22,739 nt of DNA from Methylomarinum sp964397365 (GCA_964397365.1 CAYNIU010000029.1:1-22739); one strand, 5' to 3'; shown: positions 7,127 through 16,079, counted from the first letter of the stretch. The notes: generated by a model not told the origin, from the sequence alone. Numbers and translations: made by a program.

Positions 7127-8438
7127 AATGACCATCACCACAAAAATTCTGATTGCCATGACTATGGGGCTGGTTTGCGGCAGCCTAATTAACACCTTTG
7201 CCGGTAATATCACTTTTATCCAAACCTACTTTATTCAAGGGCTTTTTTATGTCATTGGCGCTGCATTCATCAATGCCCTTAAAATGCTGGTGGTGCCGTT
7301 AGTCACTTTTTCATTGATTTGTGGTGTTTGTGGTATCGGTGATATCAGCACTCTGGGTCGAGTAGGTCTCAAAGCATTTATACTGTATTTATTCACAACG
7401 GCTATAGCCATTACTCTGGCGCTGACTCTAGCCATTTTAATCGCTCCCGGTAAAGGCTTTGAACAGGTAGCCGAAGCATCAGGTTTTACCCCAAAACCGG
7501 CCCCGCCTTTAACTGAAGTGTTTATCAATATTATCCCCAGTAATCCAGTGCAGGCTTTTGCCGAAGGCAACATGCTGCAAATTATCTTTTTTGTTATTTT
7601 GTTTGCCATTGCCATGTTAATGAGCGGAAAAATTGGCCAACAACTAGCAAATAGCGCCGAAAAACTCAACGAAGTGATGATGAAGGTAGTCACATTAGTG
7701 ATGGATTTTGCCCCCATTGGGGTGTTCTTCCTGATGGCCAAAACTTTTTCCGAGCAGGGAATCGGCTTGATTATACCGATGATTGGTTACTTTTCGGTGG
7801 TCGTTTTATGCCTGTTATTACACGCTTTCGGCACCTTTAGCCTGCTCATCAGCCTGCTGGCAAAGCTGAATCCTCGGATATTCATTACCAAAATGCGACC
7901 AGTCCATATCTTTGCATTCAGTACCGCCAGTTCCAATGCAACGATTCCGGTTACATTACAGGCCGTCGAAAAACGACTGGGCGTCAGCAATGCCACTGCA
8001 TCCTTTACCGTACCCTTGGGCGCCACCATTAATATGGATGGAACAGCTATTATGCAGGGCGTTGCCACTGTTTTTATTGCCAATGTTTACGGTATTGACC
8101 TGGGTATCAGTGATTATGTCACTGTGGTTGGCATGTCCATTCTGGCTTCTATAGGCACAGCCGGCGTACCGGGAGTCGGTTTGATTATGTTAGCGATGGT
8201 ATTTAATCAGGTTGGCTTGCCGGTTGAAGGCATTGGCCTGATTCTGGGAGTTGATCGGATTCTGGATATGGTGCGCACTGTTGTCAATGTCACTGGCGAC
8301 GCTACCGTAACCTGCATCGTAGCCCGCGGTGAAAACGGGATTGATGACGCTATTTTTAATAACCCTGAAGCCGGAACCATTACTAATATTGAGTTGCCGC
8401 ACAAAACAGAGTCCACATCCTTAACACATGACAGCTAA
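7116..8438 (+). CDS. Dicarboxylate/amino acid:cation symporter (DAACS family), likely glutamate/aspartate
   Basis: Inner-membrane secondary transporter of 440 residues with the glutamate-transporter fold. Signatures are TASSNATIPVT (270-280, hairpin 1), NMDGT (306-310), GTAGVPG (347-353, hairpin 2) and DRILDMVRTVVNVTGD (380-395). Aligned with the archaeal homologue GltPh, the cation and substrate residues D384, R387, T388, N391 and D395 are all present. The arginine at 387 indicates an acidic substrate such as glutamate, aspartate or a C4-dicarboxylate. The start at 7116 lies inside the mfnB end; an ATG at 7128 is an alternative, and neither has a clear Shine-Dalgarno. The overlap implies co-transcription with the cofactor genes. 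Polyglutamate tails are known on bacterial methylofuran, so glutamate supply is a conceivable but unproven link. Confidence 0.9.
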   Translation: MPNKMTITTKILIAMTMGLVCGSLINTFAGNITFIQTYFIQGLFYVIGAAFINALKMLVVPLVTFSLICGVCGIGDISTLGRVGLKAFILYLFTTAIAITLALTLAILIAPGKGFEQVAEASGFTPKPAPPLTEVFINIIPSNPVQAFAEGNMLQIIFFVILFAIAMLMSGKIGQQLANSAEKLNEVMMKVVTLVMDFAPIGVFFLMAKTFSEQGIGLIIPMIGYFSVVVLCLLLHAFGTFSLLISLLAKLNPRIFITKMRPVHIFAFSTASSNATIPVTLQAVEKRLGVSNATASFTVPLGATINMDGTAIMQGVATVFIANVYGIDLGISDYVTVVGMSILASIGTAGVPGVGLIMLAMVFNQVGLPVEGIGLILGVDRILDMVRTVVNVTGDATVTCIVARGENGIDDAIFNNPEAGTITNIELPHKTESTSLTHDS

Positions 8439-8458
8439 GAAATCTGACCTATACCCTC

Positions 8459-8503
8459 AAACATGAACAACAATGTTTTGGTCAAATTAGGCGGAGGGCG
8501 CCT
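8459..8503. terminator. Possible convergent terminator region
   Basis: Between the convergent symporter and heparinase-like genes lie two short hairpins. AAACAT/ATGTTT (8459-8478) ends in TTTT on the plus strand. AGGCG/CGCCT (8489-8503) has a 5-nt loop. Both are weak and called mainly from position. Confidence 0.3.
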
Positions 8504-8508
8504 GTTCA

Positions 8509-10941
8509 TCACCATCGGATCTCTATTTTACCTTCCAGCGGATCGTCAAATGAACGATAAGCAATACCATTAACAGCCTCAATAACGCCTATTTTTTTTC
8601 CACTTTGAATGACTTCGACTTTTTTAAATAAAGACAGTCCTGCTACGATTAAATCAGTTTTTGCTTCTATCAACCTTAATTTTAATTTCCGTTGGCCATA
8701 TGCCGGCGCAAAAATAACGACGGTTTTTTTACTACTAAGCCCCACTACATCTTTTTGCATAAAATGAAGCTTGTTAACTTGAGATTGATCATCAAAGCCT
8801 AATGAAAGAGACATGACCACCAGGAACTTATCTTTTTTTCGCAGCCTGGCAGGTTGTATTTCTATTCGCCATTGCCCTATATCAAACCAAGGCTGAGTGG
8901 ATGCCCCCTGATTAAAATTTACCCCATCTAAACGCGTATCTTCCCCATCAACTTCAACATAGTACTGATAATCATTCCCTCCCACCAGGCGCATCATCAC
9001 ATGCTCTGGATAGAGAACATCCAGTCGCATCCTGCCTTTCCCATTCTGAATATAAGCTGTATTACTTTTACTTTCGAAAATGCCATCATTTATTTTGCCT
9101 TTTAAAAGCGACAATCCTTTAATTTTGGGTTGATTGATTGTATGTAACAACCACTTTTTGACATATTCTTTATGTGTTGAAGTTATACGGTCGTAAACAA
9201 TCAACTTGTCTTCATCAGGCAAATACAAAAACTGCCTGACAACCTGACTTACCTTGCCTCCATCATGGTTTACATCAAAATGCTCATTATTGTACGCCGA
9301 TGTTATATCCACAGAAATATAAGCATATTTTTTTTTGTTGCTGGCAAAGTTAATCAGCTCAGCCGCTTCGTAATGTTTACCTTGCTTATAATTGCTAAAC
9401 CAATTTTCTACACTTAAAACAGCACTGCCCGTTGGCATAGTCAAACGTTGTCCACCATCCGCCACATTGCTTTTAAAAAACCGATTGGGTTTCACGACTT
9501 CATCCGGTTTCTGAATAATCAGACTGTTTTTGGCAATAGTCCTGATGGCGTAATTAAGGCGATGAGATTCAAAAAAACCATTATAAGTGCTACTGTTAAT
9601 CGCTAACGGCATATCCTTGAAAACTGTAAAATGTCCGGCATCGTAATGACCATGATGAGAAAAGGTATGTCCGGCTTTAACACTGATGAAAGTATCCTCT
9701 CGCCCCCATCCAGAACGAAAATAAGCATAATTAGTTGATTTTGCGCCAAACAACCTGGCAACCGGCAAATATTCACCAACTGATTCCATCGTGCCATCGC
9801 CTACAGCCCAGATGGTTGGATCATTAAAAAGTAAAAATCCCCAGCGATACCCCCGATAATAACTTTCCACTCCATGCAATTTAGCCAGATATTTGGAATA
9901 TCCCGCTAACACAGGATCACCTGTCATTTGCACAATCAAATCAATCACCCTACGGGTTTCATCCTTTAAATCAACCCTTGAACCGCCATCACCTTGCCCT
10001 TCAATTTTATTATCCGGTCGCGTCGCATAAATCGTCCAGTATCCCACCTGTTTCATTGCCTGTTTTACATTTTCTGCATAACGGGCATGATTTAAACCAT
10101 TCACATAGGCGGAAGAAGCCAAAGCAAACAAAAATGCTCTCGCCTGAATCCAGTAGTTATATCCCCCGGGCCAGACCGCTGTATACCTAAGTCCATCAAT
10201 TGCTGTCAGAAAATGCTTCTGGGCTCTACGTTGTAAATCTTCGCTATGCGCTACCCTGTCTGACAATACCACCGCACAAAGCCAGGCAATAGCCGCATGA
10301 GTTGAGCGTCCATGCCATAAAGAAGAAAAGCCTTCGTCAAGATTGGCTAAAGATGCCAGCAAAGCCATTTTAATTTTTTGCTCAATAATTTGTTTTTGCC
10401 GCTCAGTTAACGCCGGAAACACAAGATCATAAGCCAAAGCAAGCTGCCAGCCATTGCTATAATTGGTATCAGCCGTCGGTGTATTCAACTCATAACCAAG
10501 CATTTTACGAATTATTCGCTGCAATAACTGTTCATCATTAGTTGCCAGCCAACATACCACGGATGACAAAAGGCTGTCTGAGCTGCAATAGTTTAAATAC
10601 GCCTGATCTTTTTTATGTTCAATAATTCTGTTCTGGATAAATTGAGAAACCGCTAATCCATCCCAACCGGCAAGTTGCGGCAATAAGATACGCGGATGTG
10701 TTTCGATCACTCGTCCATCAAGAGAAATATCAGTATATTTCACTGAGGGCTGTAAGATTTTGTTAACGACCTCAGGCGGGCTAAGTCCAGTCTTTTCAAT
10801 GGCTTTTTTCAGTAATTGCCGTGAAGTCAGTCCTTCCACATGCATAATATATAAAAAAGCAAAAACCAGTAACGTATTCCCAAGAAAACCGGTAAAAAAC
10901 AAATAGGCGCTAATACGGGTCTTTATTTTTTGCCCATTCAT
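8509..10941 (-). CDS. Heparinase II/III-like protein with N-terminal membrane anchor
   Basis: An 810-residue protein. One hydrophobic helix at about residues 11-33 (SAYLFFTGFLGNTLLVFAFLYI) is likely a signal anchor, placing the rest in the periplasm. A large helical region (about 50-400) resembles the alpha/alpha-toroid of polysaccharide lyases. The centre carries FRSGWGRED (about 407) and a His-rich HHGHYDAGHF (about 428), typical of the heparinase II/III C-terminal beta domain and its metal or catalytic site. It probably cleaves or trims an acidic polysaccharide, but the substrate is unknown. The open frame reaches a TTG at 10956; the ATG at 10941 is preferred because it overlaps the upstream gene's stop as ATGA. 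The C terminus (LEGKIEIRW) has no PEP-CTERM motif, so it is not an exosortase substrate. Confidence 0.8.
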   Translation of the reverse strand: MNGQKIKTRISAYLFFTGFLGNTLLVFAFLYIMHVEGLTSRQLLKKAIEKTGLSPPEVVNKILQPSVKYTDISLDGRVIETHPRILLPQLAGWDGLAVSQFIQNRIIEHKKDQAYLNYCSSDSLLSSVVCWLATNDEQLLQRIIRKMLGYELNTPTADTNYSNGWQLALAYDLVFPALTERQKQIIEQKIKMALLASLANLDEGFSSLWHGRSTHAAIAWLCAVVLSDRVAHSEDLQRRAQKHFLTAIDGLRYTAVWPGGYNYWIQARAFLFALASSAYVNGLNHARYAENVKQAMKQVGYWTIYATRPDNKIEGQGDGGSRVDLKDETRRVIDLIVQMTGDPVLAGYSKYLAKLHGVESYYRGYRWGFLLFNDPTIWAVGDGTMESVGEYLPVARLFGAKSTNYAYFRSGWGREDTFISVKAGHTFSHHGHYDAGHFTVFKDMPLAINSSTYNGFFESHRLNYAIRTIAKNSLIIQKPDEVVKPNRFFKSNVADGGQRLTMPTGSAVLSVENWFSNYKQGKHYEAAELINFASNKKKYAYISVDITSAYNNEHFDVNHDGGKVSQVVRQFLYLPDEDKLIVYDRITSTHKEYVKKWLLHTINQPKIKGLSLLKGKINDGIFESKSNTAYIQNGKGRMRLDVLYPEHVMMRLVGGNDYQYYVEVDGEDTRLDGVNFNQGASTQPWFDIGQWRIEIQPARLRKKDKFLVVMSLSLGFDDQSQVNKLHFMQKDVVGLSSKKTVVIFAPAYGQRKLKLRLIEAKTDLIVAGLSLFKKVEVIQSGKKIGVIEAVNGIAYRSFDDPLEGKIEIRW

Positions 10942-12134
10942 AATCTTAAAGCCCAAACAGCTGTAGCTTCATTTTGAGGACTACTGACCAATACAACGAT
11001 ATTATGGCGAACATCATATTCCATGGTGTAATTCATACCGACTTTGTAAGGGAAATCGCCGCCTTCAAGTCGTTGCCACTGATCTTGAGCATAATCATAA
11101 AGCCATGTCTGAGCCTCATCATCCGCATCAACAAGAGCGACAACCTTTCCTATTTTTTTATGAAAGGCTAACGGTACAGACTGACCTGGCGGAGGTCGTC
11201 GCCCAATCGTCGGCATTTTTTCTGTTGTTTTGTTACCGGCTTTGTACATAAAAACTGCATTCTGCAACTTATTACCACCATAAAAAATAAACACATGATT
11301 AACAGAATCATAGACGACATTGGTATGATATTGACCATAAGATTTCTCACCAACCCTTTCCCAACCCACTATCTCCCCCTTCCAGTCAAAAATTCCATAA
11401 GGACGAAATCCCGTCACCACGCCTCGATCAGAATCATAAGCTATGGCGTAAGGAAAAAAATGTTCACTTTTACCTTCATAAACCCGCCATGAATTACTTT
11501 TAGAATCATAAAGCCAGGTAGGATGCTGTTTAATCTGCTTCCATAAAAAAGCCAGATTCTGCCCGTACCTGCTTGGTGACAAATGCTCTGGATAACTTGC
11601 CACAAGCAAATTATCATGAATCTCATCATAGGCCAACGCACCAAAAGTATGCATTGCCCAAGGGTGATTATGCCTGATACCGGCAACCGGAAAACCTTTA
11701 GTATTCACCGTATAACTAGCAGGTGAATCAAGAGGATAACTTTGCATCCATGTCAACGTATTTAAATCAAACGTATAAACCGCATTATTCCAGTTCTCAC
11801 CATGGGTATCACTGCCAAAAATCAATATGCGGCTTCTTAACGAATCAAACCCACTTCCGGCGTGCGCCTGCCGGGAAAAATGCACCACATCATCAGAATG
11901 CTGCTGATGAATTTTGATCCAGCGTCCTCTAGGTAACGATTTAAACCCATCCACACCGAACCGATAAACATCGGATTTATCGACATCACCCAATACCCAG
12001 CGTTTTATAATAGGCCAACGCCAATAATTGTTGATCTTGTCCGTTACAAAATAAGCTGCTATTACAATAATCAAACAATGCGCTAGAATACTGCTACTAA
12101 TGAAGTATGTTTTAATTAGCTTTTTAAACATCAT
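10938..12134 (-). CDS. Membrane-anchored beta-propeller (kelch-like) protein
   Basis: A 398-residue protein with a hydrophobic N-terminal helix (about 10-31, ISSSILAHCLIIVIAAYFV) followed by an extracytoplasmic domain. Repeated blade-like segments are visible: SRILIFGSDTHGENWNNAVY followed by FDLNTLTWMQ, then LLVASYPEHL, VFIFYGGNKLQNAVF and TWLYDYAQDQWQRLEGG. Alternating G-G turns and W/Y-rich strands suggest a kelch- or galactose-oxidase-type propeller. No catalytic residues were identified, so binding of carbohydrate or protein is inference. The downstream heparinase-like gene begins within the TGA stop (ATGA), implying a coupled pair. Two tandem ATGs (12134 and 12131) are candidates; AGGA lies just before them and fits the second slightly better. 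It is divergent from the acyl-CoA ligase gene with a 43-nt gap, so control regions may be shared. Confidence 0.72.
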   Translation of the reverse strand: MMFKKLIKTYFISSSILAHCLIIVIAAYFVTDKINNYWRWPIIKRWVLGDVDKSDVYRFGVDGFKSLPRGRWIKIHQQHSDDVVHFSRQAHAGSGFDSLRSRILIFGSDTHGENWNNAVYTFDLNTLTWMQSYPLDSPASYTVNTKGFPVAGIRHNHPWAMHTFGALAYDEIHDNLLVASYPEHLSPSRYGQNLAFLWKQIKQHPTWLYDSKSNSWRVYEGKSEHFFPYAIAYDSDRGVVTGFRPYGIFDWKGEIVGWERVGEKSYGQYHTNVVYDSVNHVFIFYGGNKLQNAVFMYKAGNKTTEKMPTIGRRPPPGQSVPLAFHKKIGKVVALVDADDEAQTWLYDYAQDQWQRLEGGDFPYKVGMNYTMEYDVRHNIVVLVSSPQNEATAVWALRL

Positions 12135-12177
12135 TTCCTATTCCGATTCACATCCAGCCCACTTAAAGCGTTAAAAT

Positions 12178-13758
12178 ATGACGATACTGTTACACCATAC
12201 ACTGGAACAAGCGACAAACCAATCCCCTGATGCCGTTGCCATTATCCATAAAAAAACAGTCTGGACTTATCAGCAGCTATTCGAGTCAACAAGCAAAATA
12301 GCCCAGGCATTGTTGGCTTTGAATTTAAAACCTCAGCAACGCGTTGCCGTATATCTGCCTAAACAATTAGAAACAAGCTGTAGTTTCTTTGCCATCTCCC
12401 AGGCTGGCGGAGTTTTTGTCCCGATTAACCCAGTGTTGAAAGCTCCTCAGGTTAGTCACATATTGAGAGACTGTGATGTCCAAATATTAATCACCTCAAA
12501 AAGCCGTATAGCCGGACTTAAAGAAGAACTTCAAAATTGTCCCGGTTTACATACTGTTATAGTGATAGAAAATGAACTATCTGATTTATCTATTGAATCC
12601 CCGTTTAAAATACTCGCCTGGCAGGATTTCCTGAATCATAGGGATGTCCAGATATTACCTAACATCATAGATACCCACATGGCGGCTATATTATATACTT
12701 CCGGCAGTACCGGAAAACCCAAAGGCGTTGTGTTATCGCATAAAAATATCGTAACCGGGGCTGAAAGTGTCAGCCAATATCTTGATATTTCGGCTAAAGA
12801 TAAAATATTAGCCGTCCTGCCATTCAGTTTTGATTATGGACTCAATCAATTAATCAGCGCCATATTAAAAGGGGCACAATGCATTCTGCTGGACTACCTG
12901 TTACCGCGGGATGTCATCAAGGCACTGGAAAAACATCAAATAACCGGACTCGCCGCCGTCCCTCCCCTGTGGACACAACTGGCACAACTTGAATGGCCGG
13001 AAACAGTTAATCAGCATTTACGCTACATGACCAACTCTGGTGGAAAAATGCCAAAAACCGTTTTGGATAATATTCGTCAAAAGGCCCCGGATAGCCAGTT
13101 CTTCCTGATGTACGGGCTGACAGAGGCCTTTCGTTCCACTTATCTGCCCCCAGAACAAATTGACATCCGTCCTGACTCAATGGGTAAAGCCATACCCAAT
13201 GCTGAAATTCTGGTCGTCAGAGAAGATGGTAGTCCCTGTGCGCCGCATGAACCGGGAGAACTGGTACACAAAGGTTCATTAGTCGCTATGGGTTACTGGA
13301 ATGACCCGGTTAAAACGGCTGAACGTTTTAAACCGGCGCCGAATCAATTAAAAGAACTGCCATTAACCGAAATTGCAGTCTGGTCAGGCGATCAGGTCAG
13401 CATGGATGAAGAGGGTTATCTGTTTTTTATCGGTCGTGAAGACGATATGATCAAAACTTCCGGCTACCGTGTCAGCCCAACTGAAATTGAAGAAATCATT
13501 TATGCTTCAGGGTTTGCCAAAGAAGTCGCCGCATTGGGTATTGAACACCCCGGCCTGGGTCAGGCAATCCTGGTCATTATAAAACCGGAACAAAAAGATT
13601 TATTCAACGAGCAAGATCTCATTGCCCTGTGTAAAAAACAATTGCCCAATTTTATGGTTCCAGCCAAAATTATTGCCTTAAACGAATTACCTAAAAATCC
13701 CAATGGTAAGATTGACAGAAAACAACTGATCCAAAAATTCGCCCATACCTTTGCATAG
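12178..13758 (+). CDS. AMP-forming acyl-CoA ligase, exosortase A system-associated
   Basis: A 526-residue adenylate-forming enzyme that activates a carboxylate as acyl-AMP, then thioesterifies it. Motifs are LYTSGSTGKPKG (172-183, ATP/phosphate loop), MYGLTEA (311-317), WSGDQ (402-406, ribose-binding D405), GREDDMIKTSGYR (419-431, hinge and CoA region) and PNGKIDRK (508-515, catalytic K511). The overall pattern resembles the ligase subfamily that recurs in exosortase A (PEP-CTERM) exopolysaccharide loci, and xrtA and its partner decarboxylase lie 1-4 kb downstream. The natural acyl substrate is unknown. No strong Shine-Dalgarno precedes the ATG at 12178. A strong GGAGGAGG begins at the stop codon but has no following gene. 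It converges on the ydcF-like gene with a 13-nt gap. Confidence 0.88.
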   Translation: MTILLHHTLEQATNQSPDAVAIIHKKTVWTYQQLFESTSKIAQALLALNLKPQQRVAVYLPKQLETSCSFFAISQAGGVFVPINPVLKAPQVSHILRDCDVQILITSKSRIAGLKEELQNCPGLHTVIVIENELSDLSIESPFKILAWQDFLNHRDVQILPNIIDTHMAAILYTSGSTGKPKGVVLSHKNIVTGAESVSQYLDISAKDKILAVLPFSFDYGLNQLISAILKGAQCILLDYLLPRDVIKALEKHQITGLAAVPPLWTQLAQLEWPETVNQHLRYMTNSGGKMPKTVLDNIRQKAPDSQFFLMYGLTEAFRSTYLPPEQIDIRPDSMGKAIPNAEILVVREDGSPCAPHEPGELVHKGSLVAMGYWNDPVKTAERFKPAPNQLKELPLTEIAVWSGDQVSMDEEGYLFFIGREDDMIKTSGYRVSPTEIEEIIYASGFAKEVAALGIEHPGLGQAILVIIKPEQKDLFNEQDLIALCKKQLPNFMVPAKIIALNELPKNPNGKIDRKQLIQKFAHTFA

Positions 13759-13766
13759 GAGGAGGT
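13758..13766 (+). promoter_or_regulatory. Orphan Shine-Dalgarno-like sequence after ligase stop
   Basis: GGAGGAGGT starts at the last base of the ligase stop codon, as expected for a tightly coupled downstream gene. No start codon follows at normal spacing; the first ATG (13811) is about 44 nt on and opens only a 33-codon frame antisense to the ydcF-like gene. It may be chance, or a remnant of a lost partner gene. Confidence 0.3.
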
Positions 13767-13771
13767 ATCCC

Positions 13772-14530
13772 TTAATATCTTAATTGGTACCAATACCATC
13801 CCAACCATTCATGACTAATCAAAAAACTTTTCTGCAATGCAAAAGCCGAAGGAATAAAACTGAAAATATCCAATTTATCCTCATTAGTCATAAAATCCGT
13901 TGGCGCCGGTAAAACGTCAAAGCCAACCCGCTCAAACTGATGTAAAGCTCTGGGCATATGAAAAGCCTGTGTCACCAGAACAATCCGTGTAATAGATTCT
14001 TTTGCCAGAATTTCCTTGCTGTAACGCGCGTTTTCTGCAGTATTTCGGCTGTTGTCTTCCTGCCATCGCGCAACCAGCTGATAATCATCATATAGACTCT
14101 TAGCCATAAGTTCAGCCTCACTGACAGGAAATTTTGCCAACACCCGACCGCCAGAAACCAACACCGGCAATCCTGTATCCCCTGCTATTTTCGCCACATA
14201 ACGCAAACGACTCAGAGTACGGCATTTTAAAACATAGGCTTCAACAAATTCTTTTCCTGATTTTCTAATCCCACCTCCCAACACCACAATAGCCTGAGGC
14301 CTAAAATACTGAATATCATCCCGTGTCAAAACAGGTATGGATTCCCATTTTTCAGCCATAATATTCGCTGTCCAAGGCAAACTGAAAAACAATACCCCTA
14401 ATATACCAATACCAATCAACAAGATACCTTCTCCTCTTCTGAACAAGAATACCCCGGACAAAGCCAATAATAAAAAGCCAGAGGGGGGTAATAACAATAA
14501 TTTGAGAATATAAACCAATTGAATTTCCAT
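13772..14530 (-). CDS. ElyC/YdcF family (DUF218) membrane protein
   Basis: A 252-residue protein with two N-terminal membrane helices (LVYILKLLLLPPSGFLLLALS and GILLIGIGILGVLFFSLPW) followed by a periplasmic-side DUF218 domain. Family motifs are IVVLGGGI, VLVSGGR, the acidic EDNSRNTAENARYSKEIL segment and VLVTQAFHMPRALHQFERVG. Length and helix arrangement match E. coli ElyC, an envelope-biogenesis factor linked to peptidoglycan and lipid carrier metabolism. A role with undecaprenyl-linked polysaccharide is inferred from that. The frame extends to an ATG at 14569, adding MDSIVFYFDFLRV. ATG at 14530 is preferred because it gives the ElyC-like N terminus and has AAGGG just upstream, although the spacing is short. 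It lies opposite in strand between two exosortase-associated genes. Confidence 0.82.
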   Translation of the reverse strand: MEIQLVYILKLLLLPPSGFLLLALSGVFLFRRGEGILLIGIGILGVLFFSLPWTANIMAEKWESIPVLTRDDIQYFRPQAIVVLGGGIRKSGKEFVEAYVLKCRTLSRLRYVAKIAGDTGLPVLVSGGRVLAKFPVSEAELMAKSLYDDYQLVARWQEDNSRNTAENARYSKEILAKESITRIVLVTQAFHMPRALHQFERVGFDVLPAPTDFMTNEDKLDIFSFIPSAFALQKSFLISHEWLGWYWYQLRY

Positions 14531-14843
14531 AACCCTTAAAAAATCAAAATAAAAGACTATACTATCCATTACGCGGTATTTTGGTAGCGATGGTTCACTA
14601 CCATTAAGCTCAATTTTGCCCTGGTGTGGTGTATAGCTGCGAATTCATTCGCACTGTGCGGATAAATCAATAACTTGTACAAAATTAAACCACAGGCTGA
14701 GCCGTTATTGGTTAAGTTAAATATTATTATTTTATATTTCAGTTACTTATAAACATGACAGTTGAAAAACGGTGCTGTACCAGTATCTTACCTTATCAAT
14801 CATATAGCCCATTTTTACAGCCCTCTGATTCATAATTTTTTAT
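14531..14843. other. Intergenic region upstream of decarboxylase
   Basis: Contains the second repeat copy and then AT-rich sequence before the decarboxylase. TTGAAA (14762-14767) with TATCTT (14784-14789) at 16-bp spacing is a possible but weak promoter for the plus-strand genes. The first 39 nt would be coding if the longer ydcF start were used. No other gene was seen. Confidence 0.4.
14638..14667. repeat. Palindromic interspersed repeat, copy 2
   Basis: Identical over 30 bases to 737-766. The palindrome core is TGCGAAT-TC-ATTCGCA (the outermost G-C pair of copy 1 is lost by a G to C change at 14637). The outer arms seen in copy 1 are absent, so this copy looks partial. Confidence 0.7.
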
Positions 14844-16079
14844 ATGAACAAGACTCCGCCCAAACATTATCCACAAACCCAATTCTCAATTGATAATGAT
14901 CAGTTAGTCCTAGGCGGTTACCCGCTGACACAACTGGTTCAACGGGTAGGACAAACACCTTTCTATGCTTATGACAGACAACTTTTAACTCAACGGGTTG
15001 CTAAATTACGTCTGCAAATGCCAGCTGATTTGAAAATCCATTACGCCATGAAGGCCAACCCCATGCCAGCACTGGTACAACATATGGCGACAATAGTAGA
15101 TGGTTTTGATCTTGCTTCGGCCGGTGAAATGAAGGTGGCTTTGGATACCACCATGCCGGCCAATAACATTAGCATGGCCGGCCCCGGCAAGCGTCCCGAA
15201 GAACTTGCCCAAGCAATTGCCGCCGGAATTACTATCAATATTGAATCGGCCAACGAACTGAAAACCATTGTTCAGCTGTCTGAAAAAAGCGGATTTCAGG
15301 CGCACATTGCTATCCGTATCAATCCCGCCTTTGAATTAAAGGCCTCTGGTATGAAAATGGGCGGTGGCCCCAAACAGTTTGGTATTGATGAAGAACAATT
15401 ACCCAAACTGATACAACATATCAACACCTTGAATCTTGACTTTCAGGGATTTCATATCTACAGTGGCTCACAGAACCTTAAAGCAGAATCCATTATTGAG
15501 GCCCAACAAAAAAGCCTTGAATTAGCCAACCGCTTATCGGAATATAGTCCCATCCCCATGAAAAAACTCAACATTGGTGGTGGATATGGTATTCCTTATT
15601 TCCCGGGTGAAATGCCGCTTGATATTAAAAAAGTGGGAGAAGCATTAAACAGTAACCTTACAACATTCAAACGTAATCATCGGCAAACAGACATTATTAT
15701 CGAATTGGGACGCTATCTGGTTGGAGAAGCGGGTATTTATGTTTGTAAAGTGGTTGATAAAAAAATTTCCCGGGGACAAACCTACTTGATGGTCGATGGT
15801 GGTCTGCACCATCACTTGGCTGCATCTGGAAATTTTGGACAAGTCATTCGCAAAAATTATCCAGTAGCCATTGGTAATCATATGCAATACAAAGAGACTG
15901 AAATTGTCAACATCGTCGGCCCATTATGTACCCCACTAGATATTTTAGCGGATAAAATGCAATTACCCATCGCCAATATCAATGATTATGTTGTTTTGTT
16001 CCAATCAGGTGCCTATGGCTACACTGCAAGTCCCCACCGGTTTTTGTCTCAACCGGAATGCACCGAAGTTTTAGTCTGA
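14844..16079 (+). CDS. PLP-dependent decarboxylase, exosortase A system-associated
   Basis: A 411-residue fold-type III decarboxylase related to diaminopimelate and ornithine decarboxylases. Landmarks are YAMKANP (67-73, K70 the PLP lysine), GFHIYSGSQ (202-210), the phosphate-binding GGGYG (245-249), ELGRYLVGEAG (287-297), GPLCTPLD (359-366, with the cross-subunit catalytic Cys362) and GAYGYT (389-394). It resembles the LysA-like group that recurs beside xrtA and the acyl-CoA ligase in exopolysaccharide/PEP-CTERM loci. The actual amino acid substrate is unknown; a biosynthetic lysA role cannot be excluded by sequence alone. No clear Shine-Dalgarno precedes the ATG. The exosortase gene starts 4 nt after the stop, so the two form an operon. 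Confidence 0.9.
   Translation: MNKTPPKHYPQTQFSIDNDQLVLGGYPLTQLVQRVGQTPFYAYDRQLLTQRVAKLRLQMPADLKIHYAMKANPMPALVQHMATIVDGFDLASAGEMKVALDTTMPANNISMAGPGKRPEELAQAIAAGITINIESANELKTIVQLSEKSGFQAHIAIRINPAFELKASGMKMGGGPKQFGIDEEQLPKLIQHINTLNLDFQGFHIYSGSQNLKAESIIEAQQKSLELANRLSEYSPIPMKKLNIGGGYGIPYFPGEMPLDIKKVGEALNSNLTTFKRNHRQTDIIIELGRYLVGEAGIYVCKVVDKKISRGQTYLMVDGGLHHHLAASGNFGQVIRKNYPVAIGNHMQYKETEIVNIVGPLCTPLDILADKMQLPIANINDYVVLFQSGAYGYTASPHRFLSQPECTEVLV

Noticed and set aside
7247..8083. Minus-strand ORFs opposite the symporter
   Set aside because: They mirror a gene with clear family motifs and have no start signals or domain features of their own.
10942..10956. TTG start for the heparinase-like gene
   Set aside because: ATG at 10941 overlaps the preceding stop in the usual ATGA form and is the better start.
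8509..12134. PEP-CTERM sorting signal on the heparinase-like or propeller protein
   Set aside because: Both C termini (LEGKIEIRW and AVWALRL) lack a PEP motif, a membrane helix and a basic tail.
13783..13794. 12-bp palindrome ATTGGTACCAAT as an operator
   Set aside because: It falls within the C-terminal codons of the ydcF-like gene, away from any start, so it is most simply coding.
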